Assembly: GCA_947073765.1 (NCBI GenBank)
Contig: CAMTMZ010000001.1
Span: 1 to 64,000, forward strand
Reading direction: 5' to 3'
DNA: 64,000 bases
DNA from: an uncultured Bacillota bacterium
GTDB taxonomy: Bacteria > Bacillota > Clostridia > Oscillospirales > Oscillospiraceae
Below the pieces are notes generated by a model. It saw nothing but the letters and a program-made list of their open reading frames with translations, had not been told where the DNA came from and made no database searches. The position numbers and the translations under genes are program-made. This document shows, piece after piece, positions 1-9,403 of this stretch (position 1 is the stretch's first letter; every line of letters starts with the position of its first letter).

Positions 1-236
1 GGGGAAAAGTCCAACGGATTGGACTGAAAAACGGGGCCACAAACCTGGGTCGGATGTGTCTCGCTATGGATGCGAACCATGTGTTTGTCCTGCTAAGCTA
101 TTAAGGTCAACACTGTAAGACTGCATCATCATATAAACAGCTTCTCTATTATATCAGATTTTTCAGAATTGTAAAGGGGATTTTTCATCTTTCCTAAGAT
201 TCTGGAGAAAATCTCCAATCAATTATCCAAACTACA
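1..236. other. Leading intergenic region, no gene recognised
   Basis: I see no credible coding sequence here. There is a perfect 7-bp inverted repeat at 8-25 (AGTCCAA, 4-nt loop, TTGGACT), a small ATGG/CCAT hairpin near 76-92, and a 6-bp hairpin at 203-217. The first 110 bases could be part of a structured RNA or the 3' end of a transcript from outside the window, but I match them to no known family. Confidence 0.3.
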
Positions 237-265
237 TTGACATGGCAGGGAATTTCCACTAAAAT
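237..265 (+). promoter_or_regulatory. Sigma-A promoter for the antiporter gene
   Basis: TTGACA at 237-242 and TAAAAT at 260-265 are separated by exactly 17 nt. Transcription would begin near 272, giving a short leader. A TTG at 275 would sit on the transcript's extreme 5' end, which supports the GTG at 299 as the real start. Confidence 0.75.
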
Positions 266-298
266 AAAGGGAACTTGGGAGAAAAGGGAGGATTCGTT

Positions 299-1618
299 GT
301 GAATACACAAGAGAAAAAACCGCAGCAAAACGGGGCCGCGCTGCTGCCCATTGCAGTATTCCTGGTGTTGTACCTGGGGATGGGACTGATCTTTGAATAC
401 ATGATGGGCATTGAGATGGCCTTTTACAACATTCCAATCGTGGTAGTATTCATGGTGGCGCTTTTGGTGGCTTGCATACAGAACCGCGAGCTGAAGTTTG
501 ATGATAAGCTGGCGATTATGGCTCAAGGCGTTGGGGATAAGAATATTATGACCATGATATTTATTTTCCTGGTGGCCGGTGTGTTTGTGGGAGTGACCGG
601 GCGCAGCAGCGCGGAAGCGGTAGCTTATTTCCTGCTGTCCGTTACGCCGGCCTGGGCTTCCGTGGCGGTGTTGTTTGTGGCGGCCTGCTTTGTTTCCACC
701 GCAATGGGTACCTCGGTAGGTACCATTACGCTGATTACTCCCATTGCCGCAGCGGTGGCCAATGTATCCGGGTTTTCTCTGGCACTATGTGTAGGTTCTG
801 TAATGGGCGGAGCTATGTTTGGGGACAACCTGTCCTTTATTTCGGACACCACCATCGCAGCCTGCAACACCCAGGGCTGTGAGATGCGGGACAAATTCCG
901 CGCTAACTTCAAGATTGCTTTGCCTGCTGCTGTGGTGACTCTGGCGGTAATTCTGCTCCAGTCCATTAACGCGGGAGTGGGGAGCATCGAAATTCCAGAC
1001 TACAACTTGCTACTGCTTATCCCTTACGTGCTGGTGCTGATCGGCGGTATTGTGGGATTGAATGTATTTGTCGTGCTGCTGGTGGGGATCCTGGCTGGTG
1101 TGGCCATTGTGCTTCCCACCGGAACGGTGGACTTCATGAGCCTGCTGGGGAGCATGGGGTCTGGAGCTGCCGGCATGTTTGAGACTATCATGGTCACAGT
1201 GCTGGTATCCGCTATGTGTGCGCTGATTCGGGAGTTTGGCGGCTTTGAGGCGCTTCTGAGCTTTATCCGCCGGGTGTTTAAGGGCCGGGTAGGAGGACGG
1301 CTTGGTGTTGGATTACTGGTTGGGGCGATGGACATTGCCACCGCCAACAACACTGTGGCCATCGTTATGGCCGGCCCCATCGCCAAGGAGATCAGTGAGG
1401 AGTACAGTATCACCCCTAAGGAGTCGGCCTCCCTGCTGGACACCTTCTCCTGTGTATTCCAAGGTGTCATCCCCTACGGAGCCCAGATGCTGGTGGCTAT
1501 CTCCGCCTCGGGCGGTGTGGTTTCTGCCTTTCAGATCATGCCCTGTCTGTACTACCCCTATCTGCTGGCGGCAGCCTGTGTTGTTTACATCCTGGTGGGG
1601 GCAGGGAAAAAGAAGTAA
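299..1618 (+). CDS. nhaC: Na+/H+ antiporter, NhaC family
   Basis: A 439-residue polytopic membrane protein of the NhaC/ArsB-like antiporter superfamily, expected to exchange Na+ (or another cation or carboxylate) for protons across the cytoplasmic membrane. About ten to twelve hydrophobic segments run through the whole length. The family-like stretch around residues 160-195 reads GSVMGGAMFGDNLSFISDTT, with conserved Asp residues in a Gly-rich membrane turn. I chose GTG at 299 because AGGGAGGA lies 6 nt upstream; an in-frame TTG at 275 lacks a ribosome site. It is a single-gene unit with its own strong promoter and a hairpin downstream. NhaC homologues include malate/lactate exchangers, so the substrate is uncertain. 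Confidence 0.8.
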   Translation: MNTQEKKPQQNGAALLPIAVFLVLYLGMGLIFEYMMGIEMAFYNIPIVVVFMVALLVACIQNRELKFDDKLAIMAQGVGDKNIMTMIFIFLVAGVFVGVTGRSSAEAVAYFLLSVTPAWASVAVLFVAACFVSTAMGTSVGTITLITPIAAAVANVSGFSLALCVGSVMGGAMFGDNLSFISDTTIAACNTQGCEMRDKFRANFKIALPAAVVTLAVILLQSINAGVGSIEIPDYNLLLLIPYVLVLIGGIVGLNVFVVLLVGILAGVAIVLPTGTVDFMSLLGSMGSGAAGMFETIMVTVLVSAMCALIREFGGFEALLSFIRRVFKGRVGGRLGVGLLVGAMDIATANNTVAIVMAGPIAKEISEEYSITPKESASLLDTFSCVFQGVIPYGAQMLVAISASGGVVSAFQIMPCLYYPYLLAAACVVYILVGAGKKK

Positions 1619-1651
1619 AGTGTTATTATAAAAGTCACATGATATTAAAAA

Positions 1652-1681
1652 TCAGCCGTCTGGGTTGTCCCAGGCGGCTGA
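1652..1681 (+). terminator. Hairpin after nhaC, weak terminator
   Basis: TCAGCCG-T-CTGGG pairs with CCCAG-G-CGGCTGA around a short TTGT loop. The following tract (GGTTGTTTT) is only partly T-rich, so termination is plausible but not certain. Confidence 0.5.
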
Positions 1682-1789
1682 CGGTTGTTTTACCAGTACA
1701 CAAAAAATTTTCAATAAAAAAAGGAATCCAGAGAGATATTTCGTATAAGTAATCATAGCAGGATGATAAAGAAAAAAGGAGGCCTGGCC

Positions 1790-2794
1790 ATGACACTGCG
1801 TGAACAGCTCCAGCGGCGGGAGGACGCCGTGCTGTCTCCGCTGGCCTGTCGGTCGTCAAAGAGTCGGGGCAGAGCGTATCCGGAGGAGGAGTGCGGCGTA
1901 CGTACTCCATTCCAGCGGGACACTGACCGTATTGTCTATTCCAAGGCGTTTCGCCGGCTGAAGCAAAAAACACAAGTATTTCTTCAGCCGGAGGGCGACC
2001 ACTACCGCACCCGGATGACACACACGCTAGAGGTAAGCCGCATTGCCCGCACCATGGCCCGGGCTCTGTTTCTCAATGAGGATCTCACCGAGGCCATTGC
2101 CCTTGGGCACGATCTGGGGCACACCCCCTTTGGTCACGCCGGGGAGCGTTTGCTCAATGAGGTAATGCCCGGCGGTTTTGCCCATTATACCCAGTCTGTC
2201 CGGGTTGTGGAGCGGCTGGAAAAGGGAGGGATGGGACTGAATCTGACTTGGGAGGTGCGCAATGGCATTGCCTGCCACACCAGAGGTGTTCCAGCCGCCA
2301 CTCTGGAGGGACAACTGGTCCGCTTGGCTGACCACATCGCTTACATCAACCACGATATTGAGGATGCTATGAGAGGGGGCGTTATCTACCCTATGGACAT
2401 CCCATTGGATATCTCCCATGTGCTGGGCTTTACCCAAAGCGCCCGGGTAAACACTCTGGTGACCGACGCCATCCAGGCCAGTCAGGAGAAGGACCATATC
2501 TGCCAGTCGCCCCAGATGGAGGAGGCAATGGCGGCACTGCGGGAGTTTATGTTTGCCAGCGTGTACACCAACCCAGTAGCCAAAGGGGAGGAGGGGAAAG
2601 CCCAGGATATGCTGCGACGGCTGTTTGACTACTTTCATAGTCATCCGGACCGCCTGCCCGATGACTTTCAGTCTATCCGCTTGGAGGAGGGGATAGACCG
2701 GGCGGTATGTGACTATATCGCTGGCATGACCGACCCCTTTGCGGTGGAGACTTATAAAGAGATTTTTATTCCAAAAGGCTGGACAGTGCTGTAA
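1790..2794 (+). CDS. dgt: dGTPase-like deoxynucleoside triphosphate triphosphohydrolase
   Basis: A 334-residue HD-domain protein of the Dgt family, which removes intact triphosphate from dNTPs. The HD metal site is visible: RMTHTLEVSRIA supplies the first His and GHDLGHTPFGHAGE supplies the HD pair and further His. A later segment (RLADHIAYINHDIEDAM) supplies the last conserved Asp region. ATG at 1790 follows AAGGAGG by 7 nt, so I prefer it to the ATG at 1763, which overlaps that ribosome site. It lies 47 bp upstream of dnaG and rpoD, the arrangement seen in many clostridial macromolecular-synthesis operons, so it probably shares their transcript. The true dNTP substrate cannot be read from sequence. 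Confidence 0.88.
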   Translation: MTLREQLQRREDAVLSPLACRSSKSRGRAYPEEECGVRTPFQRDTDRIVYSKAFRRLKQKTQVFLQPEGDHYRTRMTHTLEVSRIARTMARALFLNEDLTEAIALGHDLGHTPFGHAGERLLNEVMPGGFAHYTQSVRVVERLEKGGMGLNLTWEVRNGIACHTRGVPAATLEGQLVRLADHIAYINHDIEDAMRGGVIYPMDIPLDISHVLGFTQSARVNTLVTDAIQASQEKDHICQSPQMEEAMAALREFMFASVYTNPVAKGEEGKAQDMLRRLFDYFHSHPDRLPDDFQSIRLEEGIDRAVCDYIAGMTDPFAVETYKEIFIPKGWTVL

Positions 2795-2841
2795 TTGGGA
2801 TAATTTAGTGATATACTGGATACAAATAGGGGGGAAAATCT

Positions 2842-4601
2842 TTGCCTTTGCCGGATCGGTTTTTGGACGAGCTGCTCTCCCGGACTGATATTGTGGACCT
2901 GGTATCTGAGTCGGTTCGGTTGACAAAAAAAGGAAACAGCTGGTGGGGCTGCTGTCCCTTTCATAGTGAAAAGACCCCATCCTTCCATGTGGTGCCAGAC
3001 CGGCAGATGTACAAGTGCTTTGGCTGCGGCAAGGGAGGAGGGGCTATCAACTACGTGATGGAGCTGGAGAACCTGCCTTTTCGTGACGCGGTGGCGGTGC
3101 TGGCCCAGCGGGCAGGGATGCAGATGCCCGAGATAGGCAGCTCCTCCCCTGGGGCCCGGGAGCGCCGGAACAAAATTTTAGAGATAAACAAACAGGCGGC
3201 CCGGGCCTTTCACCGGTGGCTCAATGGTCCCGAGGGGATCCGGGGGCTGTCTTATCTCCAGGCGCGGGGCCTTTCCAAAGGTGTTTTGGTCAATTTCGGC
3301 CTGGGCTTTGCCCCTGACAGCTGGAACGGCCTGATCACAGCTATGGCCGCGCTGGGCTATGACAAGCGGGATCTGCTGGACGCTGGTTTGGCTGTGAGCA
3401 GCAAGGACGGACGCATTTATGACCGCTTTCGCAATCGAGTGATATTCCCCATCATCGATGTCCGGGGGGATGTGATCGGTTTTGGCGGCCGGGTGATGGA
3501 TGACTCCACACCCAAATACCTCAACTCCCCGGATACCCCGGTGTATAATAAGAGCCGTAACCTCTTTGCCCTGAATCGAGCCAAAACTTCCAAAGCGGGG
3601 CGGGTTATCCTGACGGAGGGCTACATGGATACCATCTCCCTTCATCAGGCGGGGTTCGACAGCGCGGTAGCGTCTTTGGGCACTGCCCTGACTGAAGAAC
3701 ATGGCCAGCTGCTTTCCCGCTACTTCAAGGAAGCCGTCATCGCTTACGATAGCGACGGGGCCGGAGTGGCGGCCGCCCAGCGGGCTATTCCTCTGCTGGA
3801 GAAGGCCGGACTGAAGGTTAAAGTGCTGCGGATGCAGGGGGCCAAGGACCCGGACGAGTTTATCAAGGCCCGGGGCCGAGATGCGTTTGCCCAACTGCTG
3901 GACCAAAGCGAGAACCAGGTGGACTACCGCCTGGCTCAGATTCAGAAGAAATACGACCTGACCGACGACAGTCAGCGTGTGGCGTTCCTCCAGGAGGCGG
4001 CCCTGCTGGTATCTACTCTCCCCAGTGCGGTGGAGCGGGAGATCTACGGCGGCCACGCTGCGCAGACAGCGGAGGTGAGCCCGGAGACCATGAAGATGGA
4101 GGTGGACCGAGCCCTGAAAAGCCGCCTGCGCAGAGAGAGAAAACGTCAGGAGCGCCGGGAGCTGTCAACGGCTCAGCTTCAGCCCAGGGCGCGTACTCTG
4201 CGGTATGAAAACATCCGTTCCGCCCGGGCGGAGGAGGGGCTGCTCCGCCTGCTCATGCTGGATCCAAGCCTGGTGAAGCAGATGGAGGGAATAACAGGGG
4301 AGGAGTTTACCTCGTCCCTGCTGGGGCGGGCTTTTGACCGGCTGCGAGGGTTGGCTGAGGAGGGGCTGTCCACCCAGCTGGCCGTCCTTGCGGAGGGTTT
4401 CTCTGGCGAGGAGATGGACCATCTGGCCCAGGTGGCAGCCCAGCCCGAGTCAGTGGCTCACAGCGGCCGGGCTATAGAGGACTACATATCCCTTATCCGC
4501 GGCGAAAGGCTGCTGCGGGGAGGCGGCGCGGATGAGGCTGACCTGCTGCTGGCCGCGCAGAGGCGATTTCAACAGAAGAAAGCATATATGGAGGAGAGCA
4601 A

Positions 4602-4605
<4 letters not shown>
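2842..4605 (+). CDS. dnaG: DNA primase
   Basis: A 587-residue primase that makes RNA primers at the replication fork. The N-terminal CHC2 zinc finger uses Cys38, His41, Cys59 and Cys62. The TOPRIM catalytic fold follows, with its conserved Glu in ILTEGYMD and the acidic AYDSDGAG motif. The C-terminal third is the variable DnaB-helicase interaction region. Translation starts at TTG 2842 behind an AGGGGGG ribosome site; no ATG or GTG is better placed. Its last 4 nt overlap the rpoD start (ATGA), so the two are translationally coupled. Length and domain order are ordinary for the family. Confidence 0.96.
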
Positions 4606-5915
<1,310 letters not shown>

Positions 5916-5920
5916 ACAAG

Positions 5921-5958
5921 AGCGGGACCTCCTCTGTCTTGGCAGGGGAGGTCCCGCT
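5921..5958 (+). terminator. GC-rich hairpin after rpoD
   Basis: AGCGGGACCTCC pairs perfectly with GGAGGTCCCGCT over 12 bp, with extra G-U and G-C pairs inside. No T-run follows, so it may act as an attenuator or mRNA-stabilising 3' end rather than a classical intrinsic terminator. Confidence 0.5.
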
Positions 5959-5977
5959 TCATGCAAGTCAATGCCGA

Positions 5978-6006
5978 TTGACAAAATCGGAAAAGCGTTG
6001 TACCAT
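5978..6006 (+). promoter_or_regulatory. Sigma-A promoter for the SEL1-repeat gene
   Basis: Perfect TTGACA at 5978-5983, 17-nt spacer, and TACCAT at 6001-6006. It lies between the rpoD hairpin and the ribosome site of the SEL1 gene, so that gene is probably transcribed on its own. Confidence 0.55.
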
Positions 6007-6039
6007 ATTATCAAGATTAGAGAGAAGGAGCGGATCACC

Positions 6040-9000
6040 ATGGCGGATGAGCGAAACAAAAACCCGGAGTCCTTTGACCAGGACTCTGTCATGATATACA
6101 TAGACCCGAAGGTGATGAGCAGCCTGAACGATATGGCGGAGAAAAAGCAGGAGGACCTGAAGGCCCTTCAGGCCGCCGCGGAGGACGGCGACCTGGATGC
6201 GCAATACCGTCTGGGCCGCAGCTATTACTATGGGGAGGACGGCGCCCCAAAGGATGAGAAGAAAGCGTTTTACTGGTTCCATAAGGCCGCCGAGGGGGAC
6301 AGCATCGCCGCCCAGTATTATCTGGGGCTGTGCTGCCTGCGGGGGATAGGAACGGAAAAGGATATGTCCCGAGGGGCGGAGCTGATAGCCGCGGCGGCGG
6401 ATGAGGGGTATCTCCCTGCCGTTACCGAGTTGGGCTTGTGCTACGAGCTGGGTCACGGTGTGGAGATGGACAAGGGCAGGGCCGCCGAACTTTACCAGGA
6501 GGCCGCCGACCAGGATTACGCGCCTGCTCAGTGCAATTTGGGTTATTTCTATTACCAGGGTATCTACTTTGAGGAAAACAACGAGGCGGCGGCTAAGCTG
6601 TTTGCCAAATCCGCCCAACAGGGCTATCCCCGGGCCCAGGTGCTGATGGGGGAGTGCTTTGAAAACGGCTACGGCGTTGATAAGGATGTGGACAAGGCTC
6701 TGGAGCTCTACCGCGCCGCCTACGACCAGCACTACCCTGACGGCGCCTGCACCTTGGGCCTGTGCTATGAGTCGGGCGTAGGTGTGGAAGAGGACAAGGT
6801 GCGAGCAGTGGAGCTTTACCGGGAGGCCGCGGATCAGGGTTTTCCACCGGCCCAGTGCAACCTGGGGTTCTGCTATTACATCGGCATCGGTGTGGAGGAA
6901 GACCCCGCTCAGGCAGTGGAGTGGTTTACAAAGGCCGCTGAACGGGAGTACCCCCGCGCCATGTTCCTGCTGGGGGAGTGCTACGACCGGGGGTGCGGCG
7001 TAGAGCGCAACTATGACCGGGCCGTTAAGCTCTACCAGAGCGCCGTGGATAAGGAGTATGTCTCCGCTATGTGCTCCCTGGGGCTGTGCTACGAGCTGGG
7101 CCAGGGGGTGGAGCAGGACCTGGACAGGGCGGTGGAACTCTACCGCGAAGCTGCCGAGCAGGGTATGCCCCGCGCCCAGTGCAACCTGGGGTTCTGCTAC
7201 TACACCGGCATTGGAGTAGAGGAAAACGAGCAGGAGGCCGTCAAGTGGTTTGAAAAGGCGGCGGCAGAGAAGTACCCCCGCGCTATGCAGCTGCTTGGGG
7301 AGTGCTATGAAAATGGTTACGGTGTGAAGAAGGATGAGGCTCGGGCTGTGGAGCTGTACACCGAGGCCGCGGAGGCGGGGTATCCTCCCGCCATCTGTGC
7401 TTTGGGGCTGTGCTATGAGCTGGGCGCCGGAGTGGAGGAGGACAAGTCCCATGCTGTGGAGCTCTACCGCCAGGCAGCTGAGAAGGGGGATGCCCGTGCC
7501 CAGTGCAATCTGGGTTACTGCTACTATGTAGGCATCGGTGTGAAGGAGGACAACACGCAGGCGGCCATGTGGTTTGCCAAGGCCGCTGAAGAGGGACTCC
7601 CCCGTGCTATGCAGCTGCTGGGGGAGTGCTATGACAGGGGCTACGGTGTGGAGGAGGACCCTGTCAGGGCCTTCCAGCTCTACCAGCAGGCCAGCGAAAA
7701 GGGTAACGTGCCGGCTATGTGCTCCTTGGGGCTGTGCTATGAGCTGGGCCGGGGTGTGGAGGAGGACAAGGCTCAGGCCCTGTCGCTCTACCGCAAGTCC
7801 GCCGAGCGGGGCTATCCCCGTGCCCAGTGTAACTTGGGCTACTTCTACTACCAGGGTATCGCTGTGGAGGAGGACAACGACCAGGCGGTAGAGTGGTTTG
7901 CCAAAGCCGCCGAACAGGACTATCCCCGCGCTGTACAGCTGCTTGGGGAGTGCTACGAGAACGGCTACGGTGTGGAGAAGGATGAGTCGAAGGCGGTGGA
8001 ACTTTACAAAAAGGCCCATGAGGCCGGCTTTATCCCCGCCACTTGTGCCTTAGGCGTGTGCTACGAATACGGCGACGGTGTGGAGAAAGATGAGGTCCGG
8101 GCGGCGGAGCTCTACCGTATCGCTGCCGAGCGGAATATGGTTCGTGCCCAGTGCAACTTGGGGTTCTGCTACTACCGGGGTATTGGCGTGGAGGAGAATG
8201 ACGGCGAGGCTGTCAAATGGTTCTCAAAGGCCGCGGCTCAGGAGTATCCCCGTGCCATGTGCCTGTTGGGGGAGTGTTATGAAAACGGCTACGGTGTGGA
8301 GGAGGACATCTCCAAAGCGGTGGAGCTTTATAAACAGTCCGCTCAGGCTAATTATCCGCCCGCCCAGTGCAGTTTGGGCTTGTGCTATGAGCTGGGCATG
8401 GGAGTAGAGGAGGACAAAGTCCGGGCGCTGGAGCTCTACCGGGCAGCGGCGGAGCAGGGCCATGCCCGCTCCCAGTGTAATTTGGGGTTTTTCTACTACC
8501 AGGGAATCGCCGTGGAGGAGGATAACGATCAGGCCTTCCGGTGGTTTGAAAAGTCTGCCGCCCAGGGCTATCCCCGTGCCATGCAGCTGCTGGGGGAGTG
8601 CTATGAGAACGGCTACGGTGTGAAGCGGAACGTTCAGAAGGCGGTGGAGCTCTACCAGAAAGCGCATGAAAGGGGCAGCGCCTCCGGTACCTGCTCCTTG
8701 GGCCTGTGTTACGAATTGGGTATAGGGGTAGAGGAAGACAAGGCCAAAGCTGTGAAACTGTATCGCCAGGCGGCGGAGCGGGGATTGTCCCGTGCCCAAT
8801 GCAACTTGGGTTACTGCTGCTATGAGGGTATTGGTATGGCGCGGGACGACGACCAGGCATTTCACTGGTTCCTGAAGGCCGCTGAGGATGGTAATCCCCG
8901 CGCGCAATGTATGTTGGGCCTGTGCTATGAGATGGGTCGGGGAGTTCAGGAGGATAAGGTAAAGGCTACAGAGTATTACCGGCAGTCCGCCGAAAATGGC

Positions 9001-9360
9001 AATATCACCGCTATGTGCAACCTGGGCTACTGCTATTATCAGGGCATCGGCGTAGAGGAAAATGACGAGGAGGCCGTCAAGTGGTTCCGGAAGGCGGCCG
9101 AACTTGGTCAGCCCCGGGCGCTGTTCCTGCTGGGGGAGTGTTATGAGGAGGGCAACGGCGTAGCGGCGGACCTGCGGCGGGCCAGAGAGTACTATGGCCA
9201 GGCGGCGGACAAGGGCTATCAGGCCGCTCAGGAGGCGCTCCAGCGGCTGGACGGGCAGAAGTCGGCAGATATTTCCCGCAAGCCGGCCCCCGTTCCCCAG
9301 TCTCCAAAGGGGAAGGAGAAGCCCAAGAAGGGCGGATTGTTCGGGTTCTTTAAAAAGTAA
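6040..9360 (+). CDS. Large SEL1-like (TPR-related) repeat protein
   Basis: An 1106-residue protein made almost entirely of 36-residue SEL1-like repeats; I count 28. There is no signal peptide or membrane segment, so it is probably a cytoplasmic alpha-solenoid scaffold for protein-protein contacts. Residues 1-45 are a charged non-repeat head. The last 40 residues are a Pro/Lys-rich tail ending in GGLFGFFKK. The repeats fall into three subtypes in fixed order: A, beginning CNLG(F/Y)CYY; B, beginning LLGECYENGYGV; C, beginning LGLCYELG.GVEEDK. This gives a 108-residue higher-order unit. ATG 6040 follows AGAAGGAG; the frame is open from 5971 but has no ribosome site there. SEL1 proteins occur in signalling and host-interaction roles, but I cannot assign a partner. 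Confidence 0.85.
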   Translation: MADERNKNPESFDQDSVMIYIDPKVMSSLNDMAEKKQEDLKALQAAAEDGDLDAQYRLGRSYYYGEDGAPKDEKKAFYWFHKAAEGDSIAAQYYLGLCCLRGIGTEKDMSRGAELIAAAADEGYLPAVTELGLCYELGHGVEMDKGRAAELYQEAADQDYAPAQCNLGYFYYQGIYFEENNEAAAKLFAKSAQQGYPRAQVLMGECFENGYGVDKDVDKALELYRAAYDQHYPDGACTLGLCYESGVGVEEDKVRAVELYREAADQGFPPAQCNLGFCYYIGIGVEEDPAQAVEWFTKAAEREYPRAMFLLGECYDRGCGVERNYDRAVKLYQSAVDKEYVSAMCSLGLCYELGQGVEQDLDRAVELYREAAEQGMPRAQCNLGFCYYTGIGVEENEQEAVKWFEKAAAEKYPRAMQLLGECYENGYGVKKDEARAVELYTEAAEAGYPPAICALGLCYELGAGVEEDKSHAVELYRQAAEKGDARAQCNLGYCYYVGIGVKEDNTQAAMWFAKAAEEGLPRAMQLLGECYDRGYGVEEDPVRAFQLYQQASEKGNVPAMCSLGLCYELGRGVEEDKAQALSLYRKSAERGYPRAQCNLGYFYYQGIAVEEDNDQAVEWFAKAAEQDYPRAVQLLGECYENGYGVEKDESKAVELYKKAHEAGFIPATCALGVCYEYGDGVEKDEVRAAELYRIAAERNMVRAQCNLGFCYYRGIGVEENDGEAVKWFSKAAAQEYPRAMCLLGECYENGYGVEEDISKAVELYKQSAQANYPPAQCSLGLCYELGMGVEEDKVRALELYRAAAEQGHARSQCNLGFFYYQGIAVEEDNDQAFRWFEKSAAQGYPRAMQLLGECYENGYGVKRNVQKAVELYQKAHERGSASGTCSLGLCYELGIGVEEDKAKAVKLYRQAAERGLSRAQCNLGYCCYEGIGMARDDDQAFHWFLKAAEDGNPRAQCMLGLCYEMGRGVQEDKVKATEYYRQSAENGNITAMCNLGYCYYQGIGVEENDEEAVKWFRKAAELGQPRALFLLGECYEEGNGVAADLRRAREYYGQAADKGYQAAQEALQRLDGQKSADISRKPAPVPQSPKGKEKPKKGGLFGFFKK

Positions 9361-9365
9361 TACAT

Positions 9366-9403
9366 AAAAAATCGGCTTCCTGTCTTTAGGAAGCCGATTT
9401 TTT
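9366..9403. terminator. Bidirectional intrinsic terminator
   Basis: A6-TCGGCTTCCT pairs with AGGAAGCCGA-T6 around a 6-nt loop. The A6/T6 flanks give a U-tract on both strands. It sits between the convergent SEL1 gene and alpha-galactosidase gene and should end both transcripts. Confidence 0.85.

Noticed and set aside
1-110. Possible 6S RNA, riboswitch or tRNA fragment (GGTTCGCATCC on the minus strand resembles a T-arm)
   Set aside because: No cloverleaf, no conserved riboswitch core and no terminator could be built around it; a covariance-model search (Infernal/Rfam) would decide.
5968-8019. 683-codon open frame on the minus strand opposite the SEL1 gene
   Set aside because: It is a by-product of the repetitive, GC-rich SEL1 coding sequence; its protein repeats in step with the SEL1 units and has no ribosome site or family match.
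6150-9250. Regular DNA repeats that could suggest a CRISPR or satellite array
   Set aside because: They are in-frame coding repeats of 108 bp and its multiples with codon-type variation, not identical direct repeats with unique spacers.
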